Shown: positions 1 through 6,175, numbered from the stretch's first letter. The stretch: DNA of 6,985 nucleotides from an uncultured Eubacteriales bacterium (GCA_934486455.1 CAKSPR010000061.1:1-6985), one strand, 5' to 3'. Notes: generated by a model not told the origin, from the sequence alone. A program made the numbers and translations.

Positions 1-213
1 TTTGAGGGTCTTTAAAAACATTTTAATCGGAATTTTTGTGGCCAGTATGAACACCGCCAGGGCCGCTCCCGTAACCACAAGGGCAACGGCGTTTTGGGAA
101 ACGAATGTAAATACTATAAATGCCACGGTAAGCACAAGCTTAAACCGGGGGTCAAGCCTGTGCACAACGGATTTTGCGGGATAAAACTGCCCGAAGGTGA
201 TGTCGTTAAGCAT
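1..213 (-). CDS. ecfT: EcfT, transmembrane protein of the ECF transporter energising module (5' part only)
   Basis: This is the N-terminal 71 residues of EcfT, the membrane scaffold that couples the two Ecf ATPases to interchangeable substrate-binding S components for vitamin and metal uptake. The start reads MLNDITFGQFYPAKSVVHRL followed by DPRFKL, a hallmark of the EcfT N-terminus. After it come hydrophobic segments at about residues 27-45 and 46-60, fitting the first two membrane helices. The family is usually about 260-270 residues, so roughly three quarters, including the coupling helices, lie beyond the left edge. The ATG is preceded by GGGGG with a 7-nt spacer. It overlaps the ecfA2 stop by 8 nt, which indicates translational coupling. 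The truncation is a window artefact; nothing shows the gene is broken. Confidence 0.93.
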   Translation of the reverse strand, partial: MLNDITFGQFYPAKSVVHRLDPRFKLVLTVAFIVFTFVSQNAVALVVTGAALAVFILATKIPIKMFLKTLK

Positions 214-1075
214 TGCTTTTCCCCCGCTCTCTTAAAAGTCTTGCTATTTCGTCGGCGGCGCCGTCGAGGGTATATATTCCGTCCTTTACCGGAAAGCCCT
301 GTTTTTTTAGCTCATAAAGTATATGCGTAACCTTCGGAACTCCCAGTCCCATGGAGATGAGTCTTTCGCTTTGGGAAAAGACCTCCTTTGGGGTGCCGAA
401 GGCCTCGTTTTTTCCTTTGTTCATGACAAAAACCCGATGGGAAAGACTTGCCACATCCTCCATATTATGAGAAACAAAAATGACCGTCGCCCCGGTTTTT
501 TTGTTATAGTTTTTTATCATTTCAAGTATCATTGCCCGTCCGCTCGGGTCAAGGCCCGCCGTCGGCTCGTCTAAAATCAGCACCTTGGGGCGCATTGCTA
601 TAACTCCCGCAATGGCGGCGCGGCGCTTTTCTCCTCCCGAAATGTCAAAGGGCGATTTTGCAAGCAGCGTTCTTTTAAGTCCCACAAGGTCGGCGGCTTC
701 TGCCACACGGTTTTTTATCTCGTCCTCATCAAGTCCCATGTTTCTCGGACCGAAGGCGATATCCTTTGCCACCGTTTCGTCGAAAAGCTGATACTCGGGA
801 TATTGAAAGACCATTCCTATCTGAAAACGGTATTTGCGGGAATTTTTGGGGTCGGCGAAAATATCCTCCCCCGATAAAAGCACCTTGCCGCTTTCCGGCT
901 TTAAAAGTCCGCAAAGCATCTGCATAAGGGTGGATTTCCCCGAGCCGGTATGGCCGATTATTCCGATGATCTCACCTTGTTCTGCCGAAAAATCAACATC
1001 GGTGACCGCATCCTTACGGAAGGGCGTTCCCTCTCCGTAAACAAAGCTTAGTTTTTGCGCGCAAAGTATTGACAA
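206..1075 (-). CDS. ecfA2: EcfA2, ECF transporter ATPase subunit (TTG start)
   Basis: This is the second ATPase of the ECF heterodimer, 289 residues, cytoplasmic and docked on EcfT. Walker A is GHTGSGKST at 41-49, the Q-loop glutamine is Q91 (FQYPEYQLFDETV), the ABC signature is ISGGEKRR at 145-152, Walker B is VLILDEPT at 165-172 with catalytic E170, and the switch histidine is H203. The DEPTAGLDP wording and the KLSFVYGEGTPF opening mark it as EcfA2 rather than EcfA1. I chose the TTG start at 1075 because it has AGAGG 7 nt upstream and gives MSILCAQKLSFVYG, which lines up with the usual MSIxxxxLSYVYG start of the family. The frame stays open further upstream to 1156, but that would overlap ecfA1 heavily. 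The gap to the ecfA1 stop is 13 nt. All ATPase motifs are intact. Confidence 0.95.
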   Translation of the reverse strand: MSILCAQKLSFVYGEGTPFRKDAVTDVDFSAEQGEIIGIIGHTGSGKSTLMQMLCGLLKPESGKVLLSGEDIFADPKNSRKYRFQIGMVFQYPEYQLFDETVAKDIAFGPRNMGLDEDEIKNRVAEAADLVGLKRTLLAKSPFDISGGEKRRAAIAGVIAMRPKVLILDEPTAGLDPSGRAMILEMIKNYNKKTGATVIFVSHNMEDVASLSHRVFVMNKGKNEAFGTPKEVFSQSERLISMGLGVPKVTHILYELKKQGFPVKDGIYTLDGAADEIARLLRERGKSNA

Positions 1076-1082
1076 TGTTTTT

Positions 1083-1087
1083 CCTCT
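1083..1087 (-). promoter_or_regulatory. Ribosome binding site that fixes the ecfA2 TTG start
   Basis: AGAGG on the - strand lies 7 nt upstream of the TTG at 1075, inside the 13-nt gap after the ecfA1 stop. No ATG or GTG is equally well placed. This site is the reason for rejecting the longer open frame that begins at 1156. Confidence 0.7.
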
Positions 1088-1088
1088 T

Positions 1089-1934
1089 TTACGAAAGTAA
1101 TTTTGTAAGAGCCTCGACGGCTTGTTGTTCGTCAAGGGGATTTTCCGAAAGCTCAATGCCCCGCTCGGCGAGCTTTTCGGTAAGTTTACAGGCCACCGGC
1201 AGCGTTAGGCCGGTTTTTCTTATGGCTTCCTTCTGCTTAAAGACATCGCAGGGGCTGCCGTCGAGAAGTATCCTCCCCGATTCCATAACAATGCAGCGGT
1301 CGGTATGCACCGCCTCGTCCATATAATGAGTAATCATTATAACCGTCATTCCCTGCTCCCTGTTAAGGCGCTCGGCGATTGAGATTATCTCGCTTCTGCC
1401 TCTCGGATCAAGCATGGCGGTGGCCTCGTCAAGCACAAGACACTCGGGATTCATGGCAAGTATTCCCGCAATGGCTATTCTCTGTTTCTGTCCGCCCGAA
1501 AGCTTTGTTGTGGCGTGGCGGCGATATTCGTACATTCCCACCGCCTTCAGCGATTTTTCCACGCGGGAGATTATTTCCTCCCTCTCAACCCCCAAATTTT
1601 CGGGGCCGAAGGCCACATCCTCCTCCACAATGGTCGAAACGATCTGGTTATCGGGATTTTGGAAAACAAGACCGACGGTTTTCCTTATTTCAAGCTGATT
1701 TTTTTCGTCGGCGGTGGAAAGACCGTTCACCGTAACGGTTCCGCTGTCGGGCACTATCATTCCGTTAAGCAGTCTCGAAAGGGTGGATTTTCCCGAGCCG
1801 TTATGACCGAGAATGGACACAAAGCTGCCCTTTTCTATCGAAAGATCAAGGTCTTTAAAAATGTCCGTTCTTTTGTCCTCCTCGGGGTCGCTGTAAGAGA
1901 AGGATACCCCCTCAAGCTTCATTATTTCACTCAA
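1089..1934 (-). CDS. ecfA1: EcfA1, ECF transporter ATPase subunit (TTG start overlapping the upstream stop)
   Basis: This is the first ATPase of the ECF module, 281 residues. It hydrolyses ATP with EcfA2 to drive EcfT and S-component movement. Walker A is GHNGSGKST at 43-51, Q-loop Q92 sits in FQNPDNQIVSTIVEEDVAFG, the signature is LSGGQKQR at 145-152, Walker B is LVLDEAT with E170, and the switch is H203 in ITHYMDEA. DEATAMLDPxGR and ITHYMDEA are typical EcfA1 wording. The best start is TTG at 1934: GGGAGGG ends 6 nt upstream, and TTG overlaps the TGA of the methyltransferase as TTGA. An ATG four codons further in (1922) would give MKLEGVSFSY, but the strong Shine-Dalgarno would then lie 18 nt away. 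The C-terminal domain is complete. Confidence 0.95.
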   Translation of the reverse strand: MSEIMKLEGVSFSYSDPEEDKRTDIFKDLDLSIEKGSFVSILGHNGSGKSTLSRLLNGMIVPDSGTVTVNGLSTADEKNQLEIRKTVGLVFQNPDNQIVSTIVEEDVAFGPENLGVEREEIISRVEKSLKAVGMYEYRRHATTKLSGGQKQRIAIAGILAMNPECLVLDEATAMLDPRGRSEIISIAERLNREQGMTVIMITHYMDEAVHTDRCIVMESGRILLDGSPCDVFKQKEAIRKTGLTLPVACKLTEKLAERGIELSENPLDEQQAVEALTKLLS

Positions 1935-2806
1935 AGAATACCCTCCCTTGTCCAGATTGTGGTGGCTCCGCAGGGAAGCACCTGCCCGCTGGCCGTTACC
2001 GGCAGACCGATCTCGTCGCACAAAACCCTGCCGCCGAATTTCTTTGTGAAAATTTCGTTTAACATATATCCGCATACGCCGGCCGAAAAGCCGGTTGTGT
2101 AGGAATTAAGCATTATAAAGCTGCTGTTCCCGTTCATTATCCTGCGGCAGCTGAGCAGAAAATCGTAAAGCCTTTGCTCAAGCTGCCAAACCTCTCCCCC
2201 GGGGCCTCGCCCGTAGGAAGGAGGGTCTAAAATTATGCCGTCGTAAACATTTCCCCGCCTTATTTCCCGTTCGACAAACTTTATGCAGTCGTCTACCAGC
2301 CATCTGACCGGCCTGTCGGCAAGGTGAGAGGCTTCGGCGTTTTCCTTTCCCCAAAGCACCATGCCCTTTGAAGCGTCCACATGGGTGACCCTTGCACCGG
2401 CGCCGAGAGCCGAAAGGGTAGCCGCTCCGGTATATCCGAAAAGGTTTAAAATGCTGAGCTGACCGTCCGCTTTTTTTATTATGTCGGCGCACAGATCCCA
2501 GTTGACCGCCTGCTCGGGAAAAACACCGGTGTGCTTAAAGCCCATGGGCTTTAAATTAAATTTAAGGTTGCCGTAGCTTATGCTCCACACCTCGGGAACC
2601 TTTTTGTAAAACTCCCAGCTTCCGCCCCCGGATTTGCTTCGGTGATAGCGGCCGTGAGCCTGCTTCCATCTCGGGTCGAGACGGGGCGTTTTCCAAATGG
2701 CCTGAGGATCGGGGCGAATAAGAATAATGTCTCCCCACCGCTCAAGCCGCTCTCCCGACGAAGCGTCTAAAAGCTCATAGTCCTTCCAGTTTTGCGATGC
2801 TCTCAT
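1931..2806 (-). CDS. Class I SAM-dependent methyltransferase, COG1092 (RlmI/RlmK-like) group, target unknown
   Basis: A 291-residue Rossmann-fold methyltransferase. SAM-binding motif I is LNLFGYTGAAT at 120-130, the acidic residue after beta-2 is D144 (VDAS), VDD at 171-173 fits the adenine-contact region, and motif IV is DPPSYGRG at 194-201. Upstream, GFKHTGVFPEQAVNWD (89-104) and the C-terminal LPCGATTIW (277-285) are wording shared with COG1092 proteins, which include the 23S rRNA cytosine-C5 methyltransferase RlmI. RlmI is close to 400 residues with an N-terminal PUA domain. This protein is shorter, and its first 75 residues do not look like PUA to me. The target is therefore inferred only as probably RNA. 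The ATG overlaps the glmM stop by one base (TAATG). An AAAGGA-type site lies about 12 nt upstream, rather far, consistent with coupled translation. Confidence 0.85.
   Translation of the reverse strand: MRASQNWKDYELLDASSGERLERWGDIILIRPDPQAIWKTPRLDPRWKQAHGRYHRSKSGGGSWEFYKKVPEVWSISYGNLKFNLKPMGFKHTGVFPEQAVNWDLCADIIKKADGQLSILNLFGYTGAATLSALGAGARVTHVDASKGMVLWGKENAEASHLADRPVRWLVDDCIKFVEREIRRGNVYDGIILDPPSYGRGPGGEVWQLEQRLYDFLLSCRRIMNGNSSFIMLNSYTTGFSAGVCGYMLNEIFTKKFGGRVLCDEIGLPVTASGQVLPCGATTIWTREGIL
1941..1947 (-). promoter_or_regulatory. Strong ribosome binding site of ecfA1
   Basis: GGGAGGG on the - strand sits inside the last codons of the methyltransferase gene, 6 nt before TTG 1934. The spacing is ideal for the TTG and too long for the ATG at 1922, so it decides the start. 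Confidence 0.7.
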
Positions 2807-4155
2807 TACAGCAGTCTTTCCTTTATTTTGTCCACAATTTTGTCGGCCAGTCTTTCGATGTCCGAAAGATTGGTTCCCTCAAGCATAACGCGAATCTTCG
2901 GCTCTGTTCCCGAAAGGCGTACAAGTACCCTTCCGTCGGAGGAAAGCTCGTTTTCCACCGATTCGATTACGCTTTTTATTTCACAGTCCTCCCCGTAAGC
3001 GGCCTTCCCCTCGGGGGTGACCACCACATTTTTAAGGGTCTGGGGATATATCTTCATTATTCCGGCAAGGCGGCGCAGGGTCTTGCCCTCACGCTTCATT
3101 GCCGCAAGCAGCTGGACGCCTGTCAGCTCTCCGTCTCCAGTGGTGGCAAATTCGCGGAAAATTATGTGTCCCGACTGCTCTCCGCCGATTACATAATCGT
3201 TTTTGAGCATTTCTTCAAGCACATATCGGTCGCCTACCGCCGTTTTCTTAACATTGATACCGTTTTGTTCGGCAAATTTCCAAAAGCCCATATTTGTCAT
3301 TACCGTCACAACCGCCGTATCGTTTTTAAGCTTGCCGCGTTTTTTCATGTCGAGGGCGGCAATGGCGATAAGAACATCTCCGTCTACAAGATTGCCGTCA
3401 CTGTCCACCGCAAGACACCTGTCGGCGTCTCCGTCAAAGGCAAGACCTATATCCATTCCGTTCGACTTGACAAAGGCTTTAAGCGACTCCATGTGGGTCG
3501 AGCCGCATTTGTCGTTTATGTTTATTCCGTCGGGATGATTGTGTATGACCGCCACCTCGGCGCCAAGCCTTTTGTAAAGCTGTTCGGCACACACCGACGA
3601 CGAGCCGTTGGCACAGTCCAGCGCCACCTTCATACCGTCGAAACGGACATCCACAGTGGAAACAATGTGATTTATATAATCCTCAACGGCATTCGGCATT
3701 TCTATTACCCGCCCGACATTTTCGCCGATGGGATGCGCCCCGTCATAAACTCCGCTCTTCACAAGCTCCTCGATCTTGTCCTCAAGCTCGTCGGAAAGCT
3801 TAAACCCCGTTCCGCTGAACAGCTTGATTCCGTTGTATTCGCAGGAATTGTGAGAGGCCGAAATCATAACGCCTGCGTCGGCCTCGTATTTTTTGACAAG
3901 GTAGGCGACCGCGGGGGTGGGCACGGTACCGATTCTGAGTACATCGGCTCCCACCGAGCAAATTCCGGCGGTCAGCGCCGCTTCGAGCATTTGAGAGGAA
4001 ATTCTCGGATCCTGTCCGATGAGTATTTTAGGGCGGCTTTTCCCCGCTCCCGCAAGCACAACCGCCGCCGCACGGCCTATTTTCATGGCCAGCTCGCAGG
4101 TAAGCTCGCTGTTGGCAACTCCTCTTGCCCCGTCTGTTCCAAAAAGTCTTGGCAT
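2806..4155 (-). CDS. glmM: Phosphoglucosamine mutase GlmM
   Basis: Converts glucosamine-6-phosphate to glucosamine-1-phosphate, the step before GlmU in UDP-GlcNAc synthesis for peptidoglycan and other envelope polymers; cytoplasmic. At 449 residues it matches the family length. Landmarks: N-terminal RLFGTDGARG (3-12); phosphoserine loop ISASHNS with the phosphorylated serine at S101; metal-binding DGDADR at 241-246; sugar-binding GGEQSGH at 324-330; and the C-terminal phosphate-binding RLSGTEPKIRV at 413-423. One oddity is SHNS where many homologues have SHNP; the catalytic serine and the rest of the loop are intact. GGAG lies 9 nt before the ATG. It follows ruvB after a 131-nt gap with possible hairpins and runs directly into the methyltransferase gene. 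The usual Bacillota partners cdaA and cdaR are not beside it. Confidence 0.97.
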   Translation of the reverse strand: MPRLFGTDGARGVANSELTCELAMKIGRAAAVVLAGAGKSRPKILIGQDPRISSQMLEAALTAGICSVGADVLRIGTVPTPAVAYLVKKYEADAGVMISASHNSCEYNGIKLFSGTGFKLSDELEDKIEELVKSGVYDGAHPIGENVGRVIEMPNAVEDYINHIVSTVDVRFDGMKVALDCANGSSSVCAEQLYKRLGAEVAVIHNHPDGININDKCGSTHMESLKAFVKSNGMDIGLAFDGDADRCLAVDSDGNLVDGDVLIAIAALDMKKRGKLKNDTAVVTVMTNMGFWKFAEQNGINVKKTAVGDRYVLEEMLKNDYVIGGEQSGHIIFREFATTGDGELTGVQLLAAMKREGKTLRRLAGIMKIYPQTLKNVVVTPEGKAAYGEDCEIKSVIESVENELSSDGRVLVRLSGTEPKIRVMLEGTNLSDIERLADKIVDKIKERLL

Positions 4156-4214
4156 AGTTCTTTTCTCCGTTCTCTGTCTGTTTGTTTTGCGCCGCGCGGG
4201 AAAGGTCTGCCGGT

Positions 4215-4235
4215 AAAAGCAAAAGCTCTTTTCGC
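4215..4235 (-). terminator. Weak terminator-like or attenuator-like hairpin in the ruvB-glmM gap
   Basis: On the - strand the RNA can fold GCGAAA / AGAGC loop / UUUUGC (6 bp including one G-U pair), followed directly by UUUUA. This has the outline of an intrinsic terminator, but the stem is weak and the U run short, so it could at most cause partial termination between ruvB and glmM. CCGG on both sides may extend the stem into a larger leader structure instead. Confidence 0.22.
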
Positions 4236-4260
4236 CGGAAATTTTTCCCCGTTGCCCGGC

Positions 4261-4285
4261 GCACTGCGCGCTGTCCGTACAGTGC
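4261..4285 (-). other. Stem-loop just after the ruvB stop codon
   Basis: GCACTG and CAGTGC form a perfect 6-bp inverted repeat with a 13-base loop, beginning one base after the ruvB TAA. On the - strand no U tract follows, so it is not a standard terminator; it could protect a 3' end or be part of the glmM leader. On the + strand it is followed by T-rich sequence, but no + strand gene ends there. Confidence 0.35.
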
Positions 4286-4286
4286 T

Positions 4287-5315
4287 TTATATTTGATTTT
4301 CCGGAATATCAATATCAAGATGTCTGTAAGCCGCAGGAGTGACACATCTTCCTCTGGGCGTTCTTGTTAAAAATCCAAGCTGCATAAGATACGGCTCGTA
4401 AACATCTTCAATGGTAACCGCTTCCTCTCCGAGAGAGGCCGCCAGCGTCTCAAGTCCCACAGGACCTCCGCCGTAGTTGAATATCATGGAGCTTAACATT
4501 CTGCGGTCGAATTCGTCAAGCCCCAGCTCGTCTATTTCAAATCTGCTGAGCGCCGCCCGCGCCACCTCAAGGGTGATTTTTGAATTATAAAGTACCTCGG
4601 CAACATCTCTGACCCTTTTAAGCAGTCGGTTGGCAATTCTCGGCGTTCCTCTCGAGCGGGAGGCGATTTCCAGCGCCCCCTCCGAATCTATTTCGATACC
4701 TAATATCCCGGCAGAGCGGGTAACTATTTCGGCAAGCTGCTCGGGGGTGTAAAGCTCAAGGCGGAGTATGACCCCGAAACGGTCGCGGAGGGGGGCGGTC
4801 AGCTGACCCGATCGGGTGGTTGCTCCGACCAGCGTAAACCGATTGAGATCAAGGCGTATCGAACGGGCAGAGGGACCCTTTCCGATGATTATATCAACGG
4901 CAAAATCCTCCATTGCCGGGTAAAGCACCTCTTCCACATTGCGGGAAATACGGTGGATTTCGTCTATAAAAAGCACATCGCCCTCGTTAAGGTTTGTGAG
5001 CAGCGCCGCAAGGTCTCCCGGCTTTTCGATGGCGGGGCCGGAGGTCATTCTCAGGTTAACTCCCATTTCATTGGCGATAATTCCCGAAAGGGTGGTCTTT
5101 CCGAGACCGGGCGGGCCGTGAAGCAGCACATGGTCAAGAGGCTCTCCCCTCTGCTTTGCCGCCTTTATGTATATCGAAAGGTTTTCCTTGGCTTTTTCCT
5201 GGCCGATATAGTCGTCGAGGGTTTTGGGGCGGAGAGAGTTTTCAAGCTCCCCCTCCGCCGGAGCAAAATCCGGCGAGACCATTCGGTTTTCAAAATCCAT
5301 TTCGTTTTCTATCAT
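4287..5315 (-). CDS. ruvB: Holliday junction branch migration ATPase RuvB
   Basis: The AAA+ motor that, as hexamers on RuvA, drives branch migration of Holliday junctions. It is 342 residues, normal for the family. Walker A is GPPGLGKTT at 67-75, Walker B is LFIDEIH at 115-121, sensor I is GATTR at 164-168, and the arginine finger is R177 in APLRDRFG. A sensor-II region with RGTPRIANRLLKRVRDV follows, and a winged-helix C-terminal domain carries YLMQLGFLTRTPRGR. The N-terminal SLRPKTLDDYIGQ is the standard family opening. The ATG at 5315 has AAGGA 8 nt upstream and gives MIENEMDFENR; an in-frame ATG at residue 6 is less well placed. It is separated from ruvA by 212 nt, whereas these genes are often nearly adjacent. 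The last 20 bases of coding sequence include a palindrome. Confidence 0.98.
   Translation of the reverse strand: MIENEMDFENRMVSPDFAPAEGELENSLRPKTLDDYIGQEKAKENLSIYIKAAKQRGEPLDHVLLHGPPGLGKTTLSGIIANEMGVNLRMTSGPAIEKPGDLAALLTNLNEGDVLFIDEIHRISRNVEEVLYPAMEDFAVDIIIGKGPSARSIRLDLNRFTLVGATTRSGQLTAPLRDRFGVILRLELYTPEQLAEIVTRSAGILGIEIDSEGALEIASRSRGTPRIANRLLKRVRDVAEVLYNSKITLEVARAALSRFEIDELGLDEFDRRMLSSMIFNYGGGPVGLETLAASLGEEAVTIEDVYEPYLMQLGFLTRTPRGRCVTPAAYRHLDIDIPENQI
4293..4312. repeat. Near-perfect 20-bp palindrome inside the 3' end of ruvB
   Basis: On the - strand, TTGATATTCC is followed by GGAAAATCAA; nine of ten positions are mirror-complementary and only the sixth pair mismatches. It encodes the last residues of RuvB, so codon content alone may explain it. 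It is symmetric enough to be a dimeric protein-binding site, and it lies about 140-160 nt upstream of the glmM start. A TTGATA within it followed 15 nt later by TATAAA resembles a poorly spaced promoter. Confidence 0.3.
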
Positions 5316-5333
5316 ATCAACTTTCCTTTTAGG

Positions 5334-5531
5334 TTAAAACGGTTTTTGGGCGTCACGAAAATCGGCACCGTTTGCAACCGGTTTGTTTTTCGATTTTATA
5401 TTAAAAAACGGTTTTAATTCTGTTTCCTGCTTTTTTACTCCTGCCGCTGCCGCAGAGCACATCTGCAAAAAGCGAGGCTCAAAACGGGTTTGCAAAAGCG
5501 AATTTGCCCGCTGTCTTTTGCGTCGGGTCAT
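5334..5531 (-). CDS. Possible small basic protein of 65 residues between ruvA and ruvB, unrecognised
   Basis: I do not recognise this product. For: the ATG overlaps the ruvA TGA as ATGA, and the stop falls 18 nt before the ruvB start, just ahead of its ribosome binding site, so it fits the operon exactly. The product starts MTRRKRQRANSLLQTRF, is rich in Lys and Arg, has AAAAG near the middle, and shows no clear membrane segment or domain. Against: GGGAGG abuts the ATG with no spacer, so only coupled re-initiation is plausible. My hand count gives G or C at third positions in about 40% of codons, lower than the ruvA start sampled alongside. The region also contains short repeats and hairpins. 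It could equally be a spacer or a decayed gene. No function is assigned. Confidence 0.3.
   Translation of the reverse strand: MTRRKRQRANSLLQTRFEPRFLQMCSAAAAGVKKQETELKPFFNIKSKNKPVANGADFRDAQKPF
5336..5346. repeat. AAAAC-G-GTTTT inverted repeat, copy 1
   Basis: An 11-bp symmetric element, AAAACGGTTTT, 21-31 bp upstream of the ruvB start codon and just before its ribosome binding site. The same 11 bases recur at 5405-5415, and a related AACCGGTT lies between the two copies at 5376-5383. A regulatory role is only a possibility. Confidence 0.4.
5405..5415. repeat. AAAAC-G-GTTTT inverted repeat, copy 2
   Basis: An exact second copy of the 11-bp element, 69 bp from the first in the same orientation, in AT-rich sequence within the ruvA-ruvB gap. 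If the 65-residue ORF is real, both copies are mostly coding. Confidence 0.4.
5465..5521. repeat. Short direct repeats and a stem-loop in the ruvA-ruvB gap
   Basis: GCAAAAAGCGA (5465-5475) and GCAAAAGCGA (5492-5501) are near-identical direct repeats. GCAAAAG at 5492-5498 is also the inverted complement of CTTTTGC at 5515-5521, giving a 7-bp stem with a 16-base loop close to the ruvA stop. No U tract follows on either strand, so I do not call a terminator. Confidence 0.35.
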
Positions 5532-6130
5532 CCTCCCTTTGAAAGAAGCTTTAAGGCCTGTTTTATGAGCGTCTCGGTATCGAGTCCGCTATCCAGTCTT
5601 CCCACCGCAAGAGAGGCCTCCGACCGCTGAAAGCCCAGTGCTTCCAGCGCCACCACCGCGTCGGCGGCATTTTCCGAGGCCGAGATCGCCCCCGCTCCTT
5701 TGATGTCATTCGGAAGATCAATATCCGACCTTCCCAGCTTATCCTTGAGCTCCATAACCACCCTTTGAGCGGTTTTTGCTCCAACCCCCTGGGCAGAGCT
5801 TATAGCCTTATAATCTCCCGACATGACGGCAAGCGTAAGCTTCTGCGGCGACAGCGACGAAAGTATCGAAACGCCCGCCTTCGGCCCGATGCCCGAAATG
5901 GCGGTAAGCAGCTTGAAAAGCTCAAGCTCCTCCCTGTTATAAAATCCGAAAAGGTCAAGAGCGTCCTCCCTGACATTAAGGTGGGTAAACAGCGTGACCT
6001 CTCCCTGACTTCCCGCAAGCTCACGGTATGTGGTTTCGGTTATGCGGCAGTTAAATCCCACTCCGCCGCAGCTTATAACCGCCCTTTCACGGCTGAGCAT
6101 TATGAGTTTTCCGGTTAAAGAGTAAAACAT
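5528..6130 (-). CDS. ruvA: Holliday junction DNA-binding protein RuvA
   Basis: Tetrameric protein that grips four-way junctions and loads RuvB; 200 residues, normal length. Domain I (about 1-64) is the OB fold, with the acidic pin residues E55 and D56 in REDALDLFGF. Domain II holds two helix-hairpin-helix motifs, AISGIGPKAGVSIL at 77-90 and AQGVGAKTAQRVV at 113-125. After an Ala- and Ser-containing linker (about 143-155), domain III (about 156-200, ADAVVALEALGF) is the RuvB-contacting helical bundle. The ATG at 6130 has GGAG 6 nt upstream. The TGA overlaps a possible small ORF by 4 nt. A 112-nt gap containing a 14-bp palindrome separates it from ruvC. Confidence 0.97.
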   Translation of the reverse strand: MFYSLTGKLIMLSRERAVISCGGVGFNCRITETTYRELAGSQGEVTLFTHLNVREDALDLFGFYNREELELFKLLTAISGIGPKAGVSILSSLSPQKLTLAVMSGDYKAISSAQGVGAKTAQRVVMELKDKLGRSDIDLPNDIKGAGAISASENAADAVVALEALGFQRSEASLAVGRLDSGLDTETLIKQALKLLSKGG

Positions 6131-6161
6131 TTTCTTCTCCTAACTGTTTTAAGATGACAGA

Positions 6162-6175
6162 CCCGTTATAACGGG
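6162..6175. repeat. Perfect 14-bp palindrome in the ruvC-ruvA gap
   Basis: CCCGTTATAACGGG is its own reverse complement and lies 32-45 bp upstream of the ruvA ATG. It may be an operator for a dimeric regulator or, in RNA, a small hairpin (5-bp stem, UAUA loop) in the ruvA leader. I do not recognise it as a known box; it is not a LexA site of the GAAC-N4-GTTC type. Confidence 0.45.

Noticed and set aside
1076..1156. Longer N-terminus for EcfA2 starting from TTG at 1156
   Set aside because: It would overlap ecfA1 by 68 bases and add residues absent from the family; the TTG at 1075 has a well-placed AGAGG.
1515..2102. 195-codon + strand frame opposite ecfA1 and the end of the methyltransferase gene
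   Set aside because: Shadow of conserved ABC ATPase sequence on the other strand; no domain-like content and no supporting ribosome binding site.
2797..4296. Open frame of 499 codons on the + strand opposite glmM and the end of ruvB
   Set aside because: It lies antisense to a clear GlmM with intact motifs. The translation shows no recognisable domain, and the open frame is explained by the codon bias of the real gene.
4287..4325. Promoter for glmM formed by TTGATA and TATAAA near the end of ruvB
   Set aside because: The spacer is only 15 bp from the nearer TTGATA or 21 bp from the other. It is kept only as a remark under the palindrome.
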